Positions 1 to 10,127 are shown, counted from the stretch's first letter. The stretch: DNA of 23,448 nt from Gnetum montanum (GCA_015680685.1 MNCI01007753.1:46102-69549); one strand, 5' to 3'. Numbers and translations: made by a program. The notes: a model not told the origin generated them from the sequence alone.

Positions 1-200
1 TATCCCTATGAATTTTAACATTCCAATGTACCATTACATACCCTTTTTCTTACCACGTAAGGTTTTATTGATCAATCCACACCATTATCATTGTGCCTCT
101 CGAATCAATGAAATTACCCTAGACCATCTTAATAATTGCCAATGTCCTCAATATTCAATGTTTATTTCAAGAATATCTATTAAAAATTTTGGTATTTTCA
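1..200. other. AT-rich sequence with no recognisable feature
   Basis: This stretch is AT-rich with no convincing coding signal. A reading frame without stops runs from 8 to 313, but its translation has no recognisable motif and it crosses into the U3-like promoter region, so I treat it as chance. It may be internal sequence of the LTR element that ends at 4563, or older flanking DNA. Confidence 0.4.
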
Positions 201-330
201 TGGTGTCTCACATCACTGGGGACGAGATATCGCGTACGAAATATCGCGTCCCACATGATATCACGTACGTGATGTATCGTATGCGATATTGCGTCCTATT
301 TACCTATAAATAGGTACCCCTGCTGCAAAA
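201..330 (+). promoter_or_regulatory. U3-like region with GATATCGC palindromes and a TATA box
   Basis: Repeated palindromic motifs of the type GCGATATCGC / GCGATATTGCG are packed into about 90 bp. They are followed by TATAAATAGG at 305-314, which lies in a perfect inverted repeat (TACCTAT, spacer AA, ATAGGTA, 301-316). The same layout, palindromes then a TATA-like box, occurs at the start of the LTR at 3734 (about 3734-3845), and GGGACG plus the GATAT motifs align between the two. This suggests an LTR-type U3 promoter. Downstream of the TATA box the two regions do not align, so I cannot call this the matching 5' LTR. It could be a truncated LTR of a related family or an internal promoter for the long frame that follows. 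Confidence 0.5.
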
Positions 331-485
331 CTTAGCATCATTTTGCCATTTCCATGGGAGAGAGTTTTTGAAATTTTTCTCTGCGACTTGCAATTGAGTG
401 ACCCTTGCTTTTCTACTCCTATCTCACTTGCTGGTACTCTAATTTTAATTCTGTTTGAACCTACTTGAACCCAAAGTGTTTAGCT

Positions 486-569
486 TAGTCGTGGGGGAGA
501 GACACTTGCTAAAAAGTGCCTAANGTTTAGTCGTGGGGGAGAGACACTTGCCAAAAATTGTTTAACTTT
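486..569 (+). repeat. Tandem duplication of a 42-bp unit with a PPT-like core
   Basis: Two adjacent copies start TAGTCGTGGGGGAGAGACAC, at 486 and 528. The first half of the unit is nearly identical in both copies, while the second half has diverged. The core TTYAGTCGTGGGGG is also the polypurine tract directly before the LTR at 3734. One ambiguous base (N, 524) lies in the first copy. Confidence 0.7.
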
Positions 570-826
570 TTTTGAAATTTATCATTGCCAAAGGGACAAA
601 AATTTGGGTAATTAACTAACACGTAGAACAGTTGTGCCTAAAAATCATTTAACCGTTAGGTATACTGGGAAACTAAAATGGAAACCACTTAAGTTACAGG
701 ACTTATTATTACAAACTTTTGGGCATTATCACACGTGATAACATAAGATCTTTAACTACGGGAAGCAGTAAGGTATAACTTAACTTCCAAAACAACCTTA
801 CTAGTGCTTGGCCTGTGTGATTGTAG

Positions 827-946
827 ATGGCCCCGAAACATGGACAACAGGAAGGTCCTACCCAAGGTGGAAGCAAACGAGCTTGGAGAGGTGGAAAAAA
901 AAAGACCTATCGGACAACATGCAGGATAGGAGGAGCAATCATTTAG
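827..946 (+). pseudogene. Short basic reading frame, possible N-terminus of the long dead ORF
   Basis: The first plausible ATG downstream of the U3-like region opens a 39-codon frame that begins MAPKHGQQ and is rich in Gly, Arg and Lys (RAWRGGKKK). It ends at a TAG. The long frame that follows from about 1020 is in a different phase, so a frameshift would be needed to join them. The start is placed on the ATG position and the basic composition typical of the N-terminus of retroelement proteins. No homology is recognised. Confidence 0.3.
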
Positions 947-1019
947 CATTCATCAAGATGAACCTCCTACCGGATGGTCTAGGAAGGTAGAAGGAGGAGC
1001 TGCTATAGCACTTGAATCG

Positions 1020-3579
1020 GGAGAACAACTCACATTGCCCCAAGAATGTGTTCAGGCCATCCACGAGAAGTCCACATTCGTTGCGGTGATTTTGGAATTG
1101 AACTTTGAATCATTCACAGAGTTCGCTCCTGAGGCTGTTAGGGATCACCTCAAAGGATTCTCATTCTGGCCTATCCTCTCTGAAAGTGATGCCTGGTACC
1201 TAGGAGAAACGTACCAGTTTTGGAACAATAGGGAGTAAGGCACCACTGTAAATATTTGTGGTGTGATAGTTGACTTCTATATGTAGGAAATTTTGGAAGT
1301 GTTAAACCTTCCGAATATAGGCCCCCATGTTGCTCGGTTATCTACCCGTTCAGACCCTGATGTGCAAAAGGACTGGTTAGAGAAGGCTTATGGCAGGGAC
1401 AAAGCATTTGGTGAACTGACGATAGAAGAGAGGATTTACTTCAAAATCGGAACATATCACCTCTTCCCCACAAAAGGGTTGAAAAGAATATCCACGTATG
1501 CAGCTAGAGGATGTGTAGTGTTGATGGGAAAGGTTAACGCTAATCTACCCCATATATATTTGATGGAGATCCTGAGGTAGTTCGAAGAATAGAAGATAGG
1601 GAAGATGGCGCTGCCGTTTCCTTGTTTTATCAAAAAGGTTTACTGACGTGTTGGCATCTGAGGATACACCAATGACATCCTCCAGAAGGCCCAGACTGCT
1701 TCATACGTAAAGTTGCTAAAGGCGCCAGCTCCAAGAAAGAGCACTGGTGAAGAGATGGGACCAGAACAAGAAGAAGAACATGTGGTGGGAGCCAGTCAAC
1801 CTCCAGCCACAGGTCCCAACCAACAATAAGAAGCAGGGCCTAGCATAGGCCAGGATTTGCTATTGCTGCAAGACTACAGACTGTCAATGAGCCATCTTAG
1901 GGCCATCGTTGAGATAGTCAATTGAGGAAGTCGTGATGACACAAACTTCTTCCATATCATCGATGATGCCAAGAAGCCTACTATTTCGTTAGATCGCACA
2001 AGGGGAGAAATATCCATTCAAACAAGAGGAGGGGAGAGTAGATGGTCACAACAGATCTCAGGAAATGCAGCATCTTTCCAGGTGCAATTAGAGACTGGTG
2101 AAGGGGCCACTGTGGTGGTCATGCAATACCACAATGTCGCGGGAGCTACAGATGTGGTCGCAGATTACATCAAAGAATCCTTCAACGTACCTATTGTGCC
2201 ACTGGTAGATCTTACAGGAGCACGGGATGCTCAAACTTTGGCTGGAACCTCGATGACTCCTGCGGAACATGAGAATGTGCTTGATAGATTGCTTCAAAAA
2301 GGGCAAGTAATGACGTCCCTATTTGACATCCCTCTGGATGTAACAGAAATTCAATCAGACCTCATTTCCATGAAGGGGAAACTAGTCTTAACAGAATTAA
2401 AGGCAGAGCATGCTGAAGCTGAAGTGCAGAAACTACAAGAGCAGCTTGTGGCCTTACAAGCAGCACAACGGGACCCCTTGCAATTTGTTCCCATAGACTA
2501 GTTAGAAAATTTTAGAACAGAGCAACTAACAAAGTTGATTGTAGAGAATAAAAAGGTGGTAGAAGAAAAGGAGATGGTTGTTTGGGATGCCTCCGCAGCA
2601 CAGGCGCAAACCCATGTGCATCTTAAGGCACTCAAGGCCCTATAAGAAGAGAATCAATAGCTTGCAACTGATAATCTTCAATTGACCGTTGTAGAATAGC
2701 AAAAGAATGTTCTCAATCAACACTTCCACCAATTATGAGAACAATTCATCCAGGTCAACTGAGATGTAAGCCATTTAGCCAGAGAAAATCGAACCCTCTC
2801 GATGGAGGAGGTACGCGCCGTTCGTCAAAAGTCGACGATTGAGATAAGCGCATGGTAGAATGAGGCTAAACAACATGAGATGCTAAAGGAGCACTTCTAG
2901 GATCAGGTGGGGATGTACAAAAAAATCTTCTCATATGGCCAAGGCCCAAATCAACACCATCAGTGCTCAACACACTGATTGGCAGGCCATATTGGACACA
3001 TATGCCTTCGCCCACCAAGCAAAAGTTAAGAATCCAAACCTGCAGATTCAGGAATTGATAGAGTACATGGAGTTGGCAAACCTCAGATATGCCAACCTTG
3101 CCATGTTAACAGCAGGGCACCTAAGGTTAGAGCTCGAGTAGTAGGTAGAAACCACCCACATCAAATTTGAAGTAGAACTTGCAGAGCACAAGAAGTTGGT
3201 GGAGAAACTAGATGTTGCAAATTCTGAACTTGAGGTGGTAAAAGCCAACTACCAAGGACAGAAGGATGTCACAGTTGACTTGGCTCGATGGCTAGTAGAG
3301 CTTCATGAATACAAGAACAAAGCTAGAGCCTATGAAAAGGAATGACAGGTGTTCACGACATGGTATGTCAAAGCCAACCAGATGTTCCCACAACTACCCT
3401 GTCTGTGGAAAATGCTGACTCTGTCAAACATCGGAACATTAGCATGGATGACACAAGATCCTCAAACTGAAGAGGAGAAGCTCTAGGCCATACTTTAGCA
3501 CAATCATCCCTCAAAACCTAGAGCACAAGACAAAGGAAAGGCACCAATGGAGGAGGCACCGCTACCAGGAACTACATGA
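1020..3579 (+). pseudogene. Long decayed ORF with C-terminal coiled coil, upstream of a 3' LTR
   Basis: One reading frame runs from about 1020 to about 2916 and continues in the +1 phase from about 2925 to a TGA at 3577-3579, roughly 850 codons in all. The shift coincides with a seven-A run at 2919-2925. I count about 21 in-frame stops, mostly TAG. The N-terminal part (1035-1580) contains QFWNN, an IVDF segment and EVLNLPNIGP. These recall, weakly, the plant mobile domain or 'putative plant transposon protein' families; this is inference from pattern only. From about 2340 onward the translation is dense in E, K, L, Q and A with heptad-like spacing (for example LTELKAEHAEAEVQKLQEQL), so a long coiled coil is likely. 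The end is a basic/acidic tail (KGKAPMEEAP). No zinc knuckle, protease, RT or integrase is seen. Its position between a promoter-like region and a polypurine tract plus LTR suggests an accessory (env-like or aORF) protein of an LTR element. Confidence 0.6.
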
Positions 3580-3717
3580 GTTCCAATTTTTGTAGTTGTA
3601 TATATTTTGTATGTTGTGTTTTCTTCCCACACTGCGGCATCATCCCATTTCTTTTTCTAGTTAATAATCCCATACCTATCCACTGTGTAATCACTATAAC
3701 TCAAGGATGAGTTTTTA

Positions 3718-3733
3718 TTCAGTCGTGGGGGTA
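3718..3733 (+). other. Polypurine tract of the first LTR element
   Basis: TTCAGTCGTGGGGGTA lies directly before the TGATGGGACG that starts the LTR. A G-rich tract abutting an LTR is the expected plus-strand primer site. Confidence 0.6.
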
Positions 3734-4563
3734 TGATGGGACGTGATATTGCGTTAGCTGCGATATCGCATCCCCTGCGATATTGGGTCATCCCTTGCAA
3801 TATCGCATATGCAATATCGCAGTCTATCGCAATGTCCATAAATAAGAAGTGGATTTCCCTTGTTTGATAGTTAGGAGTTAGAGGTAGCAAAGCTCTAGCA
3901 GTTTGATGCCTCCAGAGATAGATTATTTTTCCAGTGTCTACCCGTAGTGTGGTGAATGTAATTGTACGACATTCTTTATTCGAGTGTGACGTACTTGGAC
4001 ACGCACATGATCAAAAATAAAGATCGAGATTACTTCATAATTTCAGCATTCACTTTGTTTATTTATTTAATTGTTATTTACTTCTTTCCTAATTAATCTC
4101 TCTCACCCTTATCTCCTAGAAACGCGGAATGAGTACGACTCTTTATGAGCATTTAAGTGTGATTACTTGGTAACCTAGTGGCGTACCTAGGATCTACGCT
4201 TGGTAATCCCAATGGTAGTCATGCACGAAGTCCAAGATGTGTACGAATGATCAAGGAATGGATGCTCATCGCACTTAGGCTAGATTACATTCTTTTACCT
4301 TTTCTCTCCTAGCTTAGCTTAGATAACATTATTTTCCATTGCCCTCAGGAGTAGCGTTAGATTAGGACCACATCATACACCTCACTCTGGACTAAACCAT
4401 ACGTGACAAATATAATACTAGTCCAGGTGGGAAGACAGTGAACTACGACCTAAGGATAACTATCTAGGTGCCACAACAAGTTTATCTGGGGAGTTCGACC
4501 AGATCACGCGTGAGAACGCTCGTATTCGTATGGTTGAGTGTAGGCGTACCTCGCCACTCATCA
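3734..4563 (+). mobile_element. 3' LTR of a Gypsy-type (Athila/Tat-like) element
   Basis: The sequence begins TGATGGGACG and ends CTCATCA, is preceded by a polypurine tract, and has a TATA-like box (CATAAATA, 3837-3844). Its 3' half shares several blocks with the 5' LTR at 19007-19961: CTTTATTCGAG, the TTGGTAA...GGTAATCCCA motifs, and the terminal GTATGGTTGAGTGTAGG followed by CTCATCA. The U3 parts differ, with GATATCGC palindromes here and a 34-bp minisatellite there. It therefore belongs to a related but distinct family. It could be a 3' LTR of the element to its left or, less likely, a solo LTR. The tandem repeat begins directly after it. Confidence 0.75.
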
Positions 4564-5260
4564 ACATACATAGAATGGTAGTATGGGATTGCATATGTTG
4601 CTGGTAAAAGTCCTATTTGGCTTCTCTAGTAACATGCATTGGTGTGAAAGTTATGCAAATAATAAAGCTGAGATATGCAAGGGACATCTATGACTAATGG
4701 AAATATAAGCATGGGGGTATAAGCTACCAAAACATAGATGTGAAAAAAGGATATGTAGGTCATATAGTAAGAAAAACATGCACAAGCATGGGGGTCTGAG
4801 GCACTAGTGTAGGAAGCCACATTGATAAGTATGACATGGTAGTATGGGGTCATAGATACTATTGGTAATGCTCTCTGTCTATCTTCCTTAGCAACATGCA
4901 TGGATATGGGAATTTCACGAATAATAGAGTTAAGATATGCAAAAGGCCTCTATGGTTTATGGAAGTATGAACATTGGGGAAGGGAGGCTAGGACCATTTG
5001 AGATACCAATGCAAAAATATAAGGAGAGGATATGTAGGTTATATAGTAAGAAAAATATGCAAGGCTTTGGGGGTTCAATGCACTGGTATATAAAGACATG
5101 AAGACATGCATGATATGGTAATATGAGGTTATGGATATTACTAGTAAAGGTATTTGTTTAGCTTCTCTAGAAACATGCATAAGCATGGAAGCTATGTAGA
5201 TAATAGAGTTAATGTATGAATGACGCTTTACAGTTAATGGAAGTATAAGAATTTGGAAGG
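4564..5260. repeat. Tandem repeat, unit about 260-280 bp, left block
   Basis: Anchor words recur in the same order: AACATGCA at 4631, 4893 and 5172 (spacings 262 and 279), each followed by an AATAATAGAGTTAAGATATG-like stretch, then GGATATGTAGGTCATATAG, then ATGACATGGTAGTATGGGGT. About two and a half diverged units are present. The same unit resumes after the Copia element at 13828. Reading frames on the minus strand here (4626-4901 and 4950-5186) are repeats of each other by descent from the unit and do not look like genes. Confidence 0.75.
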
Positions 5261-5440
5261 AGACATTTTCTGTGACATCTTGTTCTTGGATATCATGGAA
5301 AACATCATCAAATATACGTTATATTAGACATTATGCATAAGGCGATAATGTAACAAATGTCAAATATATGTAACATTTGACATTAAGCGTAAAGAAAATA
5401 ACAGGGAAAATGCAAAAGGAAAAAGAGAAGAATGCTTTAT
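5261..5440. other. Spacer between tandem repeat and TRIM-like element, with an inverted repeat
   Basis: No gene is seen. It contains a perfect 10-bp inverted repeat, AATGTCAAAT (5356-5365) and ATTTGACATT (5375-5384), with a 9-bp spacer. This could form a small hairpin but has no poly-T run of a typical terminator. Confidence 0.4.
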
Positions 5441-5831
5441 TGATGTGGAATAGTGTATCTAGATCATGCTCAGAGAGTGTTCCTTGGGGTTTTCTTCCTT
5501 TGGAATTTATCCCTTAGAGGCAATCCATCATTGCCACCATAGTTAGGCCCATAATCGACTAGAAGGAATGGCTAGTCCTCTTCTTGTCTTGCTTCACTTG
5601 GCACTCATTACTCGTCTTTACTAGCACCACAAATCCATGCTAATATGACCTTTAAGCCTAGGTATAAACACCTTAGGTAAAACCCCCAAAGGTCTACTAT
5701 TACAATGCACCCTTTTGAGTATCAATTACAGCTAACCCTTTTGAGTCTTATTACATTAATCTCAAGATTAGTTATGAAGAGACACCATCTTAGTCATGTA
5801 GCAACACCATTTTGGATTTGTGATGTTACCA
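5441..5831 (-). repeat. 3' LTR of the TRIM-like element
   Basis: It is the left copy on the plus strand. It shares long blocks with 6992-7398, including AGATCATGCTCA, ACAAATCCATGCT and TCAAGATTAGTTATGAAGAG. The adjacent pyrimidine tract TCTACCCCCTTTAAG at 5832-5846 is the polypurine tract of the minus strand. Confidence 0.65.
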
Positions 5832-6491
5832 TCTACCCCCTTTAAGTTTTGTTCATCCTCAAACAAGTCCATGTTCACTATCTTTTTCTAGCTCAAATGC
5901 TCCTTTTATAATCCTATGCTTCAATAATTTGATTTCTCCTTTGGGCTAGAAGTTATTTCTTGTTTATTTTGCAAACAAAATATGTATGAGAAGAATATTT
6001 ATATAAGTATTAAATATTATTTTATCAATGCTTACCTCATTTTCTAAGATAATAACAAGAGGTAAATTAAAGATCTACCAACCACCAATCAACAATCCTA
6101 AATAAGGTCACACAAAGTGCAACTCGTATATGGTTACCCAAGTAGGGCATATCCTTATTCCCAACTTGCATTACTCTAGATATTTACTTATCTAATTCAA
6201 ATATAAATAAATAATAAAGAAAATTAGGAAAATCATATATAAAAGTAAGGTCTTGTATGGATCATAAAGCTTGATCGTGATTCTTCTCAATTTCTTCTTT
6301 AGAAATTAACTCTAGTAACTTGGTAAATTAGAAGAATTAGACATCGTACCAAATATAATCTATAGTCTCAATGAAGAATGATGTTGATCCATCTTCATCA
6401 ATCATAGCAAAGTAATTACTCAACTATGGTTCTTGATAAGTACTATCCATCAACATCATTTGTTCTTGAATTCTAGGATTTAATTTATCTA

Positions 6492-7109
6492 TTAAAGATT
6501 CGAAGTAAGAAGAATATGCATTGGCCAATGAAATTGCATGTGAATTGATGGGAACATCTTCTTCAAATTGGGTTCATCTTCCAAGGGTTCCTTTACACAT
6601 CCATATTTTAAGAATTGATAAATACTACTTTCAATTTTTGCATTGAAATATCTGTAAACGACAATTGGAACTAGACTAGTATAGCTTAAGAATAAGTTAT
6701 TCTTCAAACTTTCCTCAATTTTCTTAATCAAGTATGCTCCTTGGCATAGTATAACATCTAAACATGCTAATTTGGCAATTAAATGTGTGTTAACCATGCA
6801 TACACATCTTTCTAATAACTCAATTTTTAGTATCATTTCCAAAGCTATGTGGCTTCTTTAAAACCTTGACCATTCTTTCCTTCCCATGATTTGAAGTTAT
6901 GGAATTTCAAAAATCATATCTTCTAAACTCCATTCAAATATTTGTACTAATTCAAACTTGGCTTCTTTATAAAAGATCATGCAATCATCCATGATGTGGA
7001 ATAATTTATTTAGATCATGCTCAAAGAGTGTTCCGTAGGGTTTTCTTCCTTCAACATTTATCCCTTTGAGGTAATCAAACATTACCACCATGATTAGGCC
7101 TACAACCAA
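6492..7109 (-). pseudogene. Unidentified pseudo-ORF starting inside the 5' LTR of the TRIM-like element
   Basis: Two stop-free stretches (7109-6897 and 6842-6492) lie in the same frame and are separated by only two stops, giving about 205 codons. The first stop is TAA in place of a likely CAA. The translation looks protein-like, with aliphatic and charged residues mixed (for example YLIKKIEESLKNN and SLVPIVVYRYFN, with an acidic EPLEDEP segment). It has no retroviral motif that I recognise. The first 39 or so codons lie within the 5' LTR, so translation would start in LTR sequence. It may be a captured host gene fragment or a family-specific protein; no function is assigned. Confidence 0.4.
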
Positions 7110-7398
7110 CTAGAAGAAATGGCCAATCCTCTTCCTGTCCCACTTCACCCAGCACCTATTACTCATCTTTATTGGCTTCACAAATCCATGCTGATATGAC
7201 CTCTAAGCCCAAGTATAAATACCTTAGGTCAAACCCCCAAAGGTCACCTTAAGAGACATATCTGTTATTACAATGCACTCTTTTAAGTTTCATTAAAACT
7301 ACCCTTTTTATGTCTTGTTACACTAATCTCAAGATTAGTTATGAAGAGACACCATCTTCATTATGTAGTGGCATCATTTGGGAACAAGGATGTTATAG
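6992..7398 (-). repeat. 5' LTR of the TRIM-like element
   Basis: This is the right copy of the direct repeat. On the minus strand it ends CCACATCA and is followed at once by TGG, the expected first bases of a tRNA primer-binding site. An indel of about 15 bp (near 7250) distinguishes it from the other LTR. Confidence 0.65.
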
Positions 7399-7432
7399 TT
7401 TTAGGTTTTGATATGTAAGTATGAGTAAAGGA

Positions 7433-8508
7433 TGTGAGCCTTTTAGTTTTGGTATGTTAAAACATTAAGAAAATTTGAATATGAAGGTTGTTTGTATGTA
7501 TGTGTAGTTGTTGTGCTTGTAGGACAAGAATTGGGATTAAGCAAGGTTATGGACAAAGAATGAAGGATTCATTGTGCAAAAGAAGATGAAGAAATACGGA
7601 TTTGGGAAGTAGTAAACATCTTGGAAGAATTGAAGTGAACTCAGAGAAAGAAATCTTTAGAAATATCAAGATGTCTTTCTCAAACAAAGATGTCTTTCAA
7701 GAGGAAAATACATCTTTACAGAATGCAGATCAAGTTTAGAAAGACATCTTCCAGAATAGAGACTTTAAAAAGATGTCTTTTAGAAAATAAAGATGTCTTT
7801 CCACAATGGAAGGAAAATTTAGAGAAACATCTCAAGCACAAGAAAAATGTCTCCCATGATAGTTAGTGACCATTGCCTAGTTGTTGCACGAGTTCTAAGA
7901 AGGATTTAGAAACTTGGCAATTATAAGAAGACTTGATGTGCATTGGGAAATATGCAAGCCTTGTTGTATTCATTGTATAGTCATTTGTAATCATTGAATT
8001 CTCTATTGCACCTCATTGTATTATCATTTTGGAATTGTAAAGTGTGTGGTACCTAACTGTACAAGGATTAGCAAACTAAGTTGCAATTATCCCTTATAAT
8101 TCTTATTCTTGTTTCCTTGTGAGGTTGATGTGCTTGAGCTTGTTAGGATCCTACAGGATTGAGTTGTTGGTGCTATGGTACAAAAATTTGGTGTAGAGCT
8201 CAAGATTATAAAAGTTGTGGAAGCCTTGAAACCACAGTTTCAAGCCTAAAGGGACCTTGTGAGGTTGAGTGATTGGTGTTGTGGTACAACACTCTGGAGT
8301 GGGGCTTAAAGACTGCACAAGGTGTGGACCCTTCAATCACATTTTGAGAGCAGAAAGGTCTAGAGGTGTGCTTGTAATCTACCCTCCAACTGTGCAATAC
8401 CCAAGTTGGGGAACCATGTAAATTAGTGTGTGCATGCTTTATTTCATAAAGGTTCAATTTGGGGAACTTATTCATCCCCCCTCCCCCTTCTAAGTTCTAC
8501 AATTCATA
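7433..8508 (+). repeat. 5' LTR of the Copia element
   Basis: It begins TGTGAGCC and matches 12731-13827 through its whole length. The 3' edge is either at CTACA (8501) or at CATA (8508). The later edge is preferred because the 3' LTR still matches up to CATA and the flanking duplication then falls into register. The U3-proximal half is full of AAAGATGTCTT / AAGACATCTT motifs (about 7669-7850). Confidence 0.8.
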
Positions 8509-8510
8509 AG

Positions 8511-8524
8511 TGGTATCAAAGCTT
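8511..8524 (+). other. Copia primer-binding site (tRNA-iMet)
   Basis: TGGTATCAAAGCTT lies two bases after the LTR. The usual Copia site complementary to initiator tRNA-Met is TGGTATCAGAGC, so there is one mismatch in the first twelve bases. Confidence 0.85.
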
Positions 8525-8563
8525 GGTACTCTTCTCTATCATCATCAACTCCAAGAGTAAACA

Positions 8564-10127
8564 ATGGAGGAAACATCTTACACAAAGCCACCCATGTTCA
8601 ACAGATTTGACTTTGCCTATTGGAAAGCAAAAATGCAAGGATTCTTTGAATCCATGGACTTTGAAGTATGGGAGTCAATTCTAGAAGGCTATGCTCCACC
8701 TATTGCTGGCATCATCGGCATCATCAAGCCTTGCAACAAATGGTTTCAAGAGGAAAAGGATAAGTTCATGTTTGATTCAAAAGCAAAAAATTGTTTATTT
8801 TGTGCATTGAATAAATCTAAATTCAATAGGGTAGCAGGATGTAAAATGGCTAAAGAAATTTGGAAAACTTTAGAAGCCACTTATGAAGGAACCTCTATTG
8901 TTAAGTAATCGAAATTGTTAGTTTTACAAAGTGAATATGATAAACTCAAGATGAGAGAAGGTGAGAAAATTAAGAATTATTTTTCTAGAGCTAATGATAT
9001 TGTTGTAGCAATCAAAGGAACAAGAAAGGATCTACCCAAAAGTGATGTGATTATAAAGATGATCAAGACTCTTCAACCTAAGTTTAGATCCAAGGTCACG
9101 ACCATGGAAGATATCAAAGACTTCTCAACTTTAAAATTTTAATAGCTTTAAAGTGCTCTCATCACTTATGAAATGAATCTCATAATTGGAGTTATTCAAG
9201 AAAGGCCCATTACCTTAAAGACTACTTCAAAGGAGAAGGAACTCAATGAGTAGTGAAGAGAAGATTGCCTTTTTCACCAAGAAGCTACAACAACTAATTG
9301 CTAGGAAGAACAAAGGGGCATATCGACAAAGAATCAATCAACCTAAACGTAAAGAAATAGGTAAGAACATTTTAAACTCTAACTTAGATTTTTCTTCTAT
9401 AGAATGTTGGATGTGTGGAGGTAGAGGCCATGTGGCCTTAGAATGTTCTAGTAGCTTTAGGATGAAATACAAAAACAAATCCCTTAAAGAATTAAAGAAT
9501 ACAAACTTCTATACAAGTTGGGATGATGGGGAATAGAGTGAAGAAGTGGAGGAAGATGCAAAAAATTCGCAACTCATCTACATGGTCCTCACTAATGGTG
9601 ATTCATTAGATGATGAACCAAATGATAATGAGAGATTTGATTTATTATGTAAAGAACTTTTGAATTTTCAAAATCTTTGTAATAAGTTAAATAAAGAAGT
9701 TAAGTCTAAAGAACATAAAATATCCTTGTTAAACTTGACTATTTCCAATCTTGATAAACAACTCTCAAACCTAAGGGCTGAGAATGAGGAGCTAACCTTA
9801 TCTTTAGAATAGGCCAAAGTCAAAGTTGTGGATGTGAAACTAATAAATGAATTATTAACAAAGGGAAAGGAGTCCCTTCAAATTTTACTAAGACAAGGAA
9901 GAAGTTCACAAGATAAAAGTGGACTTGGATGCTACCACCAAGAAAACAAACCTAGACAACGTTTATCCCACCTAAAGGAACCTCCAAGAAATAAGGACAC
10001 TACATCAAGGGAAGCTCCTATCCAAAAAAACCCTCCTCAAAGGTTTGGTTCTTCTAGTTATTTTTTTAATAGGAGAATTAGATGTTATTATTGCAATAAG
10101 ATTGGACATAAACAATGGGAGTGAAAT
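8564..10127 (+). pseudogene. gag: Copia gag with two zinc knuckles, broken
   Basis: Gag forms the particle and binds the element RNA. The ATG at 8564 begins MEETSYTKPPMFNRFDF, followed by AYWKAKMQGFFESMD, a typical UBN2/DUF4219 start of plant Copia gag. After one stop (8906-8908, likely CAA to TAA) the same frame continues with SKLLVLQSEYDKLKM to about 9142. The phase then shifts. The second frame holds a CCHC knuckle CWMCGGRGHVALEC (near 9408), an acidic linker, a coiled-coil segment (about 9650-9810) and a second knuckle CYYCNKIGHKQWE near 10082, whose final Cys is replaced by a TGA stop. The order gag core, knuckle, acidic coiled coil, knuckle fits SIRE/Maximus elements. Several other stops (for example before 9828) show it is not functional. 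Confidence 0.8.

Larger units (their letters stand above)
5441..7398 (-). mobile_element. Small non-autonomous LTR element (TRIM/LARD-like)
   Basis: Two direct repeats (5441-5831 and 6992-7398, about 390-407 bp) flank about 1.16 kb. On the minus strand the repeat starts TGGTAACATC and ends ...CCACATCA. A polypurine tract (AAAGGGGGTAGA, plus coordinates 5832-5843) precedes the 3' LTR. A TGG (TGGATGATTGC) directly follows the 5' LTR, as expected for a primer-binding site matching a tRNA CCA end. I do not recognise the tRNA. No RT, protease or integrase is present, so it would need help in trans. The two LTRs have many substitutions, so it is old. I find no clean target-site duplication. Confidence 0.65.

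Noticed and set aside
8-313. Open frame of 101 codons at the left edge
   Set aside because: It has no motif, crosses the palindromic promoter-like region and its TATA box, and has no sign of codon constraint.
201-330. Short repeated palindromes as a possible CRISPR array or phage attachment site
   Set aside because: Spacing is irregular, there are no unique spacers of constant length, and the setting is a plant retroelement.
1-700. The left edge as the matching 5' LTR of the element ending at 4563
   Set aside because: Only the U3-like palindromes align; the downstream part does not match the LTR and no TGGCGCC-type primer site is present there.
4626-5186. Two minus-strand frames of 91 and 78 codons with similar, hydrophobic translations
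   Set aside because: They resemble each other because they lie in neighbouring units of the tandem repeat; the frame is not kept in the other units.
5356-5384. Inverted repeat as a transcription terminator or miniature transposon end
   Set aside because: There is no following T-run, and the arms do not pair with any distant copy as terminal inverted repeats would.
8151-8475. Overlapping minus-strand frames in the Copia 5' LTR, with counterparts at 13365-13797
   Set aside because: They are mirrored in both LTRs only because the LTRs are copies; they lie antisense in non-coding LTR sequence.
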